DNA of 64,000 nt from Limnoperna fortunei (taxonomy: Eukaryota > Mollusca > Bivalvia > Mytilida > Modiolidae). Both the position numbers and the translations under genes were made by a program. The notes under the pieces were generated by a model that was not told the DNA's origin, did not search any database, and saw only the letters and a list, made by a program, of their open reading frames with translations. The stretch covers positions 42,039,070 to 42,103,069 of the forward strand of contig OX104114.1 in the NCBI GenBank assembly GCA_944474755.1. Direction: 5' to 3'. This document shows positions 54,601-64,000 of the stretch, piece after piece (the first letter of the stretch is position 1; every line of letters begins with the position of its first letter).

Positions 54601-55008
54601 ATCCAAAAATTCGTGAATATTAACTGCACGAGTGGAATTTTCTGGAGGCAAATACACAACACAAGTAAAGAAAGTGTTACTTTTACATTTTGTATCCTCA
54701 AATTTTAGCCACAGAATTCCATCCGTGTCATTATCTACTACATATATATTAAACTGGTTACAAATGTCATTCCTAACTAAAAAACCAACACCTCCTGAAC
54801 CAGATTTTGCGCGGACATGAATTCGTTTACGATTTAGTCCAAACCATTTAAAGCCATTTACTTCAACGCTGGTTTCACCAATTAAGTGTGTTTCAGCAAG
54901 TGCTACAATATGCAGTTCGTAATGTTTCATACAAGAGACTAAAAATTTATACTTGTCACTATTTACATTTACGTTCCATCCGTTTACGTTCCAAAATCCG
55001 CATATCAC
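51623..55008 (-). pseudogene. LINE ORF2, unit 3, frameshifted in the linker
   Basis: The endonuclease frame (53908-55008) is ended by an extra T near 53940. A 2-base deletion near 53743 (CTTTCAACA where others have CTTTCTGAACA) shifts the frame again. From 53758 down to 51623 the RT (YADD) and CCHC regions are unbroken, with Ser and Trp codons where units 1 and 2 have stops. Confidence 0.85.
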
Positions 55009-56134
55009 CTATTTTTTCCCGCGTTGACCAGTTCTTTTATTTACATAACGACCTCGGTAGCTACCTTGACCACGTCCGTTCGTTTGTTTGTTATCAACGC
55101 TTTTATATTGCGCATTAGAGTTTGCACGATCAGGACTTTGTCTATCATTTTCAGATTGGTACCTGATTATTTGTGTTTACTGCTCCATTAGTGTAACCCC
55201 TTTCTGATTTCGGTTTCACTGCTATACCTTTAACATCTAGCTTGTTTCGACCAATTGCTTTTACAATATTTCTCAAACTAGAGTTTAATATACGTTCCGA
55301 TTTCGGCACGAAATTTTCAATAAAAACGTCTTTAAAGTTGCGAGTATCCCTCAGGTTTCGCTTTGCCTCCATGACTTTACGTTTGCTCTCTGAAGAGTTT
55401 AAGCGCACAATTATCACACTACTTTTTCCTGGACGATTAATTTTTCGACGGACCGCGGACAGAACTTGTACATCTTTAAGTCGTAAACCGTCTTTGATTA
55501 AACCGTTTACTTTGCTTAACACATTTTCGTTTTCAGATTCAGGAAGATTTTGGATTACTACTGAAACATCATCACCCTCCTCATTGACGGGTGTTTTCTT
55601 TAAGACTTCTGAATAAGATTTTTCAAGTCGATATACTTTATCAGATACTATTTTAATGTCATTTTTAAAATGTTCAGTTACCTTTTTCATTTCTTCAGAC
55701 AGTTTCACGTCAATCAAATTAGCGATCTGTGTGGGAATATTCGTTTCTATATCATCCATTCGTTTTGTGATCATTTCACAAAATCTATTCATACTTCCCG
55801 TCAATCCGACCACTAAACTCTTTAACTCACCAATTTCGTTACCACTGTCTGAAAAGTGTTCACACTGCCCATGTGAACACGTACTAAACAATAAATTAGT
55901 TTCGTCATTGACATTTAATTTTGTAGATTTTAGTTTTTTAAAATTATCATTATCATTTAGCTCGGATGTGTCCAAACGTCTTTTACCTCTTATAACATTT
56001 CTAGAAGGATTCTCATAATGTACATCTGCTGTTGTTACAACTTTATTAACTTTTTCTGGAGTCATTACAGACTGGACATAAGTCTCGGCCGCGTTCAGAC
56101 TGAGAGGGTCAAACGTAGAGATGTCAAAATCGAT
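55009..56134 (-). pseudogene. LINE ORF1, unit 3, disrupted
   Basis: Four extra bases just after the start (AAAATCGATCGTTC against AAAATCGTTC) put the first ATG out of frame, so the open part begins at MTPEKVNK (56065). A second indel near 55153 (CAGATTGG against CAGGTGG) breaks the C-terminal tail. The final UAG before ORF2 is kept. Confidence 0.8.
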
Positions 56135-56413
56135 CGTTCATTTTCATAAGTCTTATGGAAATCTCTCAAAATTTTCGTGAAAACAACAATAAAATTAGAG
56201 AACACGATACCTTGTTAACCTGCTAAGTTTGCCACTTTTCACAAAATTAGAAATTTTACGGGTTTTGATGGAGCTCCAAAATCAGGTCCGTTTCAAACTT
56301 CAGGCATGCGCATTGATCATATATGTGTCATTATTTATTTTTTATATATCTTGTAAAAAGCACTTATTACAGAGAACATCATTAGATAATAGAATGCAAC
56401 TTTAGTTTTGGGT

Positions 56414-56659
56414 TTTAATAGCTATCTAAATAACAATAAATAGTAATTTAAGGTTCTTTCATATAAAACATATTTTTATCTTGTAAAAAGCATTTATTAC
56501 AGAGAACATCATTAGATAATATAAAACATATTTATTTTATTATAAGTCAAAGTCAATAATGGCTGAAGATGTTTCCGTTTGACTCTTGTCACTGCATCAA
56601 ACAATTAAAAATCTTTTGGATTTCTTAACATATTCAAACACTTCTCTAAAAATACTTAT
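56414..56659. other. Duplication breakpoint region with templated insertion
   Basis: Right of the unit 3 end, the 43 bases at 56478-56520 (TCTTGTAAAAAGCATTTATT ...) repeat a stretch from inside unit 3 (about 56349-56392). They are flanked by the direct repeat ATATAAAACATATTT on both sides. The rest is probably 3' sequence of the LINE remnant that follows. Confidence 0.7.
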
Positions 56660-59096
56660 ATTTTGTTAATAAGAAAGTTCTGGATTGCCACAAGTAGGTG
56701 TGTGTAAATCAATGTTGGTTCCATTTGGTAGCCATCTAAGACTACCTATAAGATCTAATCTTTTTATATATATATATATAGGACATTCAAAGAAAAAGTG
56801 GTTTGCATCTTCAATACGAGAACCACATAAACAAGATGGATTTGAAATAAGGCTTGATCTAAATAAATCGTAATTAAGAAAGGATGCTGAGCATCGTATT
56901 TGTGTTAATATTATGTTTAGTTTTCGGGGACCATATGGATAGTGTCTTTGGACTTCCCGCAAAACATTTTCTCTCCTTGAAGCATTTTTGAAGGCCCAAA
57001 TAGAGTTATATCTGGATCAATTCTATTCGATTGCCTAATCGAAACGCGAATAAATGATTGATTAGTGAGGGAAAGTCTACAGTATGGTAATATTAATAAT
57101 ATTATGTCATTACCAATTCGCAATGGATAAGGACTTTTAACTTTAAGGGGAACTAGTCCACTTATGTATTGAGGGGCATCATGGCTTTGTATTGTATAAA
57201 TAATTTGTAACTTTTTTGTCTTCTTTCCGCCAAAGATTCCCAACCAATTTCGGTATATAATGTTTCTAATTTGGTAAATATAGGCAGTCCTGTTACAATT
57301 CTAGCTGCTTCTGACTTGAGTCGTTCCAGTATAGAAGCATTGCTAACAACACAATTATCCCAGACCTCAGATGCGTATTCGAAAAAAGGTCTTATATAAG
57401 TGAGGAAAAGTTTTTCTAAATTGTTTTGACTCAGTTAATATTTAAGTTTTCTTAGAACATTCAAATGTTTCTTAACATTTATTATAATGTTATCAATATG
57501 CGTATTCCATTCAGCATCATTACCAAATGTAACCCCTAAGTGTTTATGACATTTTGCAATCGGGATTGTGACGCCATTCAGTGAAAATGTTATGTAAGGG
57601 AATTCAGCGCTTGAAAAAACCACGATTTCGGTTTTATCAGGATTAAATGACATGTGCCAACATTTTGACTATTCATCCAACTCCCTCAGATCTCGATCAA
57701 TTACAGGTTTTACAGGTTTTATTTGTTCTTGATCTTTATCTGAGTAGTTAAACGAAGTGTCGTCAGCAAATAACCTGCATACATGTAATTAGGTTAATTT
57801 TTCAGCAATATCATTAATATAAAAGATAAATAGCAAGGGCCCTAATACAGATCCTTGTGGTACACCCGCAGATATACCATATAAGGATGACGATGCAGTA
57901 TTAATGACAACTTTATGTTTCCTTGATTTAAGATAGCCTTTAAACCAACGTAGCAAATTGTTTCTAATACCATATAGGCGTGTAATTTTACTAAAAGCCC
58001 ATCATGCCATACTGTATCGAATGCCTTTGAAAAATCTTAAATACAAAGCAGTTAATTTCTCTCGATTCCATAGAATTCAGTATACAGTTGTACATTTCAA
58101 GTAACTGATGAACAGTAGTATATGTTGGTAAAAACCCTGATTGGTATTCATATATCAAAGTATTAGAGACTAGATGATTATAAACATGTTACATGTATGT
58201 ATGATTCTTTTCATGACCTTACCAACACAGCTAATTAGGGATATCGGTCTATAATTTGAGGGTAACGAATGGTCTCCTTTTTAAAACATTGGTATTACAT
58301 TCGCAAGTTTCCAATTGGAAGGAAACTTGCACTGCTGTAGAGATCTATTAAACAATATTTGCAAAGGAATTGCTATTTTTTCTGGACAAATTTTCAACAT
58401 TGTGTGACTAATTATGTCTGGACCCGATACTTTATTTGGCTTCAACGTGTTTATAATAATCAATTATTTCACTCGAATCTATTGAAATTATCTTAATGCA
58501 ATTATCGGTTCTATTATCAAAGTTAGGAATAACCGCATTTATGTCATTTAGCCGAGAAATCGCTGAAAAAAATTCATTTAAAATGGTGTCATCAAAAAAA
58601 AAATATCACTGATAGGATCAGATGTAACGTTTCGGAGCGGTGAGATATTCGAAGACCCTTTGTTCAACTTTATCAACATTTTCATTATTTTCCAGTATGT
58701 TTTAGGAGTAGTCGCATTTTAAAGAATAATATCATCCAAATTTTGTTCGAATTTTTCTTTTGCAATTTTCTTGAGATTATTGACCTTGTTTCTCTGCTGT
58801 TTATACCTAACAATGTCACTATCGTTTTTAATTTTAAAGCTGTTTTTTGCTAACGCGATCCCGTTTTCGCATTTCTCTTCTTAATTCGTTTGTAAATCAG
58901 GGTTTATCGCGTTTGCGCACAGTAACAAATTTGGTTGGTATGCAATTTTCAAAATATGCTCAGAAAATATATTACAGATATTATCAACGTCAGATAAGAA
59001 CTGACAAGCTTGGAGCACATTTTTCCCAATAAATTCGTTTATTATTATCACAGAGTGTAACAGAAATGGCATGGAATTTGCGTTGCGGTCAAACAA
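56660..59096 (-). pseudogene. Second LINE family, 5'-truncated and decayed ORF2
   Basis: The minus-strand pieces in order are: KRDKPWFTNELRREMRKRDR (about 58900, linker before RT), LKPNKVSGPDIISHTMLKIC (about 58430), LFADDTSFNYSDKDQEQ (about 57770, catalytic FADD), SFNPDKTEIVVFSSAEFPYI (about 57640), and the knuckle CLCGSRIEDANHFFFECPIY (about 56800). Many stops and frameshifts separate them. Sequence differs clearly from the tandem LINE. The Jockey/CR1/Nimb assemblage is likely. Confidence 0.75.
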
Positions 59097-60019
59097 AATT
59101 TTAGTTGTAACATGCCGGCCATTTAATTTAAAAAAACAAAGGTAACACTAGTTTGGACGTTAAATTGTTTGTATCGTAATAACCAATTATATCTCAAATG
59201 ACAAACTTCTGAGAACAGTAAATGTAATACAGACACTGACAGTGTACATAAAAATACATTGTAAAACAAACAAAGAAAAAACTAGCTTTATTTAAATATC
59301 AAAATAATGACGATACGCTACACATGTTTGAGTTCGATGTGCATGTTTGGAAATTCAAAAGAACTCTTCAGATAGTCATCTTTACAGTCTGTAAAAGTGT
59401 TCTGGCAACAGACAGTTGACGTAACAACGGGTGCGAACTAGGATTGATCATGTTTAAGACAGAAGAAATGCAAAACAAAAGGCCCGTTCGTTTATTTCTA
59501 TTTTTCGGTTTAAAGATACTGGCTTGACTGAAGTACTCACGTTTTGTTAAGTATTTTTGTTCGCATTTATTCAAATGAGATTGAGATTAAAAACACAACG
59601 ACCCGTTTGCAATGTGCTTCGTTTTTAGATCTTTATATTGAAAACGGAACAAAAGCAGGTTAAAATCTAAATCATAGTACCATAGAAATTTCACTCGAAA
59701 AGCGCAGCATTTCTTCTAAAACATTTGAATATATTTCTTTTTTAATAATTTATCAAATTTTCAATTCCTTACAAAGTTTCCTTTTAATAATATTTTAAAA
59801 TGTCGTTGGTTTTTCCGAAGACAACAGTCTTTTACAATGAGGTTTTGAGCATGTTCATGTTAGTTAGTCAATCCGACTGCACACAATTCTAATAATAAAA
59901 ACTGTTCCAGATTCGGTACTTATCCTGTATACGTATTTTTAGCAGAGAAAGAAACCTTGGATAAATTGGATTATCTTATCTGTCTGGTTACGAGACACGA
60001 CGTTAGGGGCTTGATCACG
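59097..60019. other. Upstream region of second CUB/LDLa gene
   Basis: No exon is recognised. The promoter of the gene starting at 60020 should lie here, but I see no convincing TATA box or initiator. TATACGTATTTTTA near 59926 is the only weak candidate. Confidence 0.4.
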
Positions 60020-60080
60020 ATGCCATTGTTATTGAAGCTTGGAGCCATATTCTGTTTCATTTTTAGCTGCTCATATGCAG
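60020..60080 (+). CDS. Exon 1: signal peptide
   Basis: ATG at 60020 opens MPLLLKLGAIFCFIFSCSYA, a short basic start, a hydrophobic core and a small-residue end (SYA), typical of a cleaved signal peptide. The donor is GTTAGT in phase 1, which matches the phase 1 start of the next exon. Confidence 0.75.
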
Positions 60081-63000
60081 GTTAGTGTTTAATATTTTGT
60101 TACATACGATTGAGGAATAGACGGGGCGATCTTCGAACAGTGATTAAAATTTGTCTTTTTGTTAGTGAACTTTCAAAAACACAAAATGTCTAACACGTGT
60201 GGAAGATCACACAGCCTTTCCAAAACAACGCGCTAAGGTATCTTCATCTTTAGTAAACCAACATTTATGTAGACTTTCTATCTATAAATATCCGGCATTC
60301 AATCAGAACGGCTAAAACAAGAGCATATTTGTTTTATGCGTTTTGACTTCATACCGCAACGAGTAAAACTAAAATCGTTTTTTTTTAAGGAATTTAAAAT
60401 GCTCGTCATATGCTAAACCAAGAGTAAATAACGCACGAGAAATATGGAGAGACGATAACTAAAAAAGACGGTTATTTTCGTTTGCAGTAGTTTGCTATAT
60501 TATAGAATCCAAAGAGCGAAATCAATCAATTACACAAAAAATATAGGGGGGGGGGGTGATCTTGATGAGTGCAATAAATATTTGTAACTAGTTTTTATTT
60601 ACCCTGTCAAGGTCGTAATGAAAGAAATTAACAAATCGCTTTGTGAACACAGATTCTGCATTTAAAGCTAATAAACTGTCACATGACTTATAGTTTCCTT
60701 TATACAGTGTTGATAGTCTATACTTTAAAACTGAAAAATATTACAAACTTATTATGAACCAAATAGTTACGTATGTCTCTTTTTAACCAACCAAACATTT
60801 CTTATAATCGAAATTTTTACACTAAAATTATACATCAATTTTTGTTTTCAAAGAAAACTATGTACATATCGACGTATTTACCGACAAGTATAAGTCATGT
60901 ATATGTATTTGATATTTTAGATTCTGGAAACTCGGGATGTGGCGGGGCCGGTGTACTGACACAATCTACGGGTGTATTGGAATCAGACCACTACGATGGA
61001 CATACCCTCTACAGTCCAAATGCTCACTGCACGTGGAGAATAGACACATCTGATGGAAGAGTTGTGAGACTAAATACAGTTACCTTTCACATTGAAGACG
61101 ACATAAAGTATATTAATATTGCTGCAAAGATAGAACTAAAAATACATTTAGATTATGTTTCCTCATTTACTAATATACGTATATAAAAGTTATGTAATGC
61201 ACACAATTTAGTAAACAACGAGCATCAACCTATTATTCTGAATACACAAAGATTAAACCGTCTCTTTAATCAATTAATATACACAAATTATACAATTAAG
61301 CATAACAAATTATCATAATGTAGTAAAAAAAAACAAATCAATCAATGCATTCAACACCTCCATTTTATCTATCTACGATACACAACCAACAAACTGTTAG
61401 CTCCTAATTTATATAACTTATCTTTATATGTTAACACTTTTTAGGTTTATTTCGATAATTTACACTGACATCCTATTTTTCTACTAAAGCCAAGACTATT
61501 TTTTCAGAAACTTATGAACAAATATACCATGTCTGTGAGTGGGTATTGTTCACAAATACCCAATCCAACATGATATTTTTGTTAAGTTACAGCAAAAATT
61601 CGCTTGAATTCGCTTAACTTTTCTTTTTTCATTCTTGCATCACACCCGATAGAAGCCGTATTGTCGCAAGAATTTTAGTTACGTTTTGCTTTTAGAACAA
61701 AACGGTTTTCAAACTCGAATTAATTATATTGCGTTTACTTTGAAGTGAAAGAAAAAAAAAAGAATAAAAGTGGAAAAATATTTCAAGAATATGCACCAAC
61801 ATATGTATATATACCCGAATGCGTTAAAATATTTTTAAAATACCAACAATCAGAATCCTGGACTATTATACAAGATCTCATTCAGCAAAAATTCCTTGTC
61901 TATTTTTCTACTAAAACGTTTATTTTGGTAAATAACACACAAAATCCTATTATCCATATGTTCTAAAGTTTTTCATTATAATCAAGATATATAATTTTAG
62001 ACGCAAAATTTTTCTTTGAAATTTAACAAAAAACCGGCTTAAAACATTTTTAAGAGACGTGCAATAAAAACTGTTGTCGCTATTTTGCAGTATTTTCCTT
62101 TGATCTTTATGTGCGGTATTTTCCCATCTCGTTCTACTAGCGTGAGATGAGTCCATCTCACATCGCTGTCAGGACGTCGTTAAGTAAACACTGTGACGGC
62201 ACAATGTTACAAAACAGCTATAAACAGATTATTTACGTTTTATGAAACACAATGCATTTTCTCGTCATCTTATCTCAGTGCTGTCGCCCTTCGTCGAGAT
62301 TGGCACGAGAAAATACATCTCGTTTAAAAAAAATGTAAATAATCTAAATAAACCATTATCATGTGACATCTTAATTTAAACTCGCTATCTCAATTGCTTT
62401 TAACCATAACCTTTTCTTTGATATCTTTCAACTAAGAATTCATTATAGTTTTATTTTAAAGCTGTGATTACGATTTTGTTGCGGTTTATGACGGACCAAA
62501 CCAACAGTCGAAACTTATTGGCAAGTTTTGTGGGAGTAAAGACATTGAACTGGTGTCGTCTGGAAGATATTTATTTATTGAATTTGTATCAGACGACAGC
62601 ACACAACTTGCCGGATTTAGTCTACAGTACAACTTCCAACAAGCTGCAGGTACGTCATATAAATACATATGCATGTGATTAAACTTAAATAACCTCCGCT
62701 AAAATATACTAAAAAGTCTCGGAGACACAGTGATGATATTAATATCATATAATATAATGGAATTTAGACGCGGTAAATAAGCTTTATTTGAACATACATG
62801 TAGTACAATGATATTGATCGACGACGAAGTCGGGTTGTCAATATCTTTTTTTAAAAGGTTGATTGTAAGCGTATTGACCGAATTAAAATTCCTTTAATGT
62901 TATATTACATATATAAACAACAACTGAAAATACAATTACTAATAAGTGTACGCATGATCATGAACACCCACCCATATTTACGGGTCTAATTTTACTAACA

Positions 63001-63428
63001 TAGCTTGATTATACATTGAGGGGAAACATTGCATCCATATTTAAATAAAAATGTGAATAAGGGGTCAGGAACGATTTGGTTATAGTCATCTTGAAATACA
63101 GAAAACAAGAGAGACTGCTACAAATAGAATTCCCATTAGATGCTTTGACCAAAAAAAACAGAGAAATTGCTGATAATAGCCTACACCCGTATTTAATCAA
63201 AGAAACAAAAACAAATAAACTGTTTGAAAGATAAGTATTATTAGATATTTTATACCGTCTCAATTGGCCTGTAGAAGTGTGTTTTTTCTCTTTAAGCTGG
63301 TTGTGGTCAAGATTTGTTTAAATGCGATACACAGTTATGTATCAAACGCACATTATTGTGTGATTCTGAAGATGACTGTGGGGATCAGTCTGACGAGAGA
63401 TCAGCGATGTGCCATCAACAGATAACAT
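60020..63428 (+). CDS. Second CUB/LDLa gene, 5' part (4 exons, continues past window)
   Basis: The exons are 60020-60080, 60921-61107, 62462-62649 and 63297-63428, all with AG/GT borders and consistent phases (1, 2, 1, 1). The product is a secreted protein: signal peptide, a four-cysteine CUB, then an LDLa module, continuing after 63428. The CUB is close in wording to the third CUB of the gene at 4180-19051, and the gene has the same strand, intron phases and module types. It is therefore probably a tandem paralogue, possibly also ending in a protease-like domain. No lesion is seen in this part. Confidence 0.8.
60081..60920 (+). other. Intron 1 of second gene
   Basis: This is a phase 1 intron (GTTAGT ... 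GATATTTTAG). It contains a G10 run at about 60547. No repeat family is recognised. Confidence 0.6.
60921..61107 (+). CDS. Exon 2: CUB domain, N-terminal part
   Basis: It reads DSGNSGCGGAGVLTQSTGVL, ESDHYDGHTLYSPNAHCTWR, IDTSDGRVVRL, then FHIEDDI. The first two CUB cysteines are present. The end at 61107 (phase 2, donor GTATAT) is chosen because it joins in frame to CDYDFVAVYDG of the next exon. Confidence 0.85.
61108..62461 (+). other. Intron 2 of second gene
   Basis: This is a phase 2 intron ending TTATTTTAAAG. It is AT-rich. The palindromic word CTCGT/ACGAG and GAGATG/CATCTC pairs recur at about 62120-62330, but no element boundary can be set. Confidence 0.55.
62462..62649 (+). CDS. Exon 3: CUB domain, C-terminal part
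   Basis: It reads CDYDFVAVYDGPNQQSKLIG, KFCGSKDIELVSSGRYLFIE, FVSDDS and GFSLQYNFQQAA. The third and fourth CUB cysteines and the acidic calcium-site residues are present. It runs from phase 2 to phase 1 with a GTACGT donor. Confidence 0.9.
62650..63296 (+). other. Intron 3 of second gene
   Basis: This is a phase 1 intron ending TTTTTTCTCTTTAAG. No repeat or gene is recognised. Confidence 0.6.
63297..63428 (+). CDS. Exon 4: LDLa module
   Basis: It reads AGCGQDLFKCDTQLCIKRTL, LCDSEDDCGDQSDERSAMC. All six cysteines and the DCGDQSDE calcium motif are present. It is a phase 1-1 exon with a GTAAGG donor. The next exon is outside or near the window edge. Confidence 0.9.
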
Positions 63429-64000
63429 GTAAGGGTCATAGATTTATAATACTTTATATGCAAGTTCAGGTTCGGAAAACAAACAAGTTATGTGTGCTAA
63501 CAAAGATTATCGGTTAGGTAAGTCCACTGCAACCAAAAAAGCTACTAGCAGATAGAAACAACAGTAGTTATGATGTTCAAAACTGTTAATTGATCATGGA
63601 CTCTTTATTGGAAATAATAATAAATATCTATGTGCAACGACTTATTATAGTAAGCAGTAGTGATAACCTTGAATTTGTGGCCATTAAAGTCAAGTTATGT
63701 ACACAGGCAGACGTGTTACAATTTTAAGTATGTAAATTTTGGTACAAATAGAGCCTACACATTAATACCAGGAACTATATTTTCTATGAAAGTAACGCAA
63801 AAATGTTGATTTTCATGTAAAAGGGGCATAACCTAAGAACTAAACAATTTTTTATGCTGGTCAACAGCAAAATATTATTATCATGTATAAAAATTAAATA
63901 CACATCATTTTAAATAAAACTTTCTTGGCTATTCAAAATCAACCAGCATTTAGTAACTGCTAAAACATATGACATATGCAAAAACATACTACATTTTGAC
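63429..64000 (+). other. Intron 4 of second gene, runs off the window
   Basis: AT-rich intronic sequence. No further exon is recognised before the right edge. Confidence 0.55.

Larger units (their letters stand above)
51583..56270 (-). mobile_element. APE-type LINE, unit 3 copy
   Basis: Both ORFs are present but frameshifted. The RT and C-terminal part is open without a stop over 711 codons (51623-53758), longer than in the other units. Confidence 0.9.
50103..56413. repeat. Tandem segmental duplication, unit 3 (truncated, 6.3 kb)
   Basis: It matches the other units up to TTTAGTTTTGGGT at 56413, then diverges. It has a longer TYTCGAA array (about 27 bases extra near 50880-50998) and more private indels in the LINE than units 1 and 2. 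Confidence 0.95.

Noticed and set aside
32738..56413. The tandem units as a pure assembly artefact
   Set aside because: Units differ by private substitutions, indels and array length, and the third is truncated. An artefact would give identical copies. Read depth is still needed.

Overview
The window looks like animal nuclear DNA, most likely from a mollusc and probably a bivalve. That assignment is inference. The sequence is AT-rich with long introns, CUB and LDL-receptor class A (LDLa) modules on phase-1 exons, and several retroelement classes side by side: APE-type LINEs, a DIRS-like element, a Penelope-like fragment and tRNA-derived SINEs. No bacterial gene organisation is visible.

Host genes. 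From 4180 to 19051 (+), 13 exons encode the 3' part of a secreted or extracellular protein with the order LDLa, CUB, CUB, CUB, LDLa, chymotrypsin-fold domain. The 5' exons lie before the window. The protease domain has lost two catalytic residues: the His motif reads TSALY and the Ser motif reads GDTGG. It has also lost a matched pair of cysteines. Two exons carry single-base frameshifts and one splice donor is GA instead of GT. It is therefore a non-catalytic serine protease homologue, a decaying copy, or both. From 60020 to the right edge (+), a second gene of the same family begins with a signal-peptide exon, then a CUB in two exons and an LDLa exon, and runs out of the window.

Repeat land between and within the genes. 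A tandem array of tRNA-Leu-like SINE units (1230-2905) is interrupted by a 613-bp terminal-inverted-repeat element with a 9-bp target duplication. Introns hold a Penelope-like reverse transcriptase fragment (about 8.6-8.9 kb) and three SINE-like elements with ATCA-repeat tails. From 22.8 to 26.8 kb there is a decayed DIRS-like retrotransposon (Gag, RT/RNase H, tyrosine recombinase). It is followed by SINE copies in inverted arrangement, an internally deleted Tc1-type transposase (27.6-28.2 kb), a 98-bp AT microsatellite and several foldback hairpins.

The largest structure is a tandem triplication of an 8.68-kb segment: 32738-41419, 41420-50102 and a truncated third copy 50103-56413. Each copy carries, on the minus strand, a LINE whose ORF1 and ORF2 lie in one frame separated by a single UAG. 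The two full copies also carry two exon-like segments resembling a DUF4806-type domain. The left breakpoint of the triplication lies inside a foldback transposon (32524-33759) whose inverted repeats contain 7-bp TYTCGAA arrays and CCAAT/TATA-like motifs. The right end shows a small templated insertion and abuts remains of a second LINE (56.66-59.1 kb, minus). No LINE copy is fully intact.
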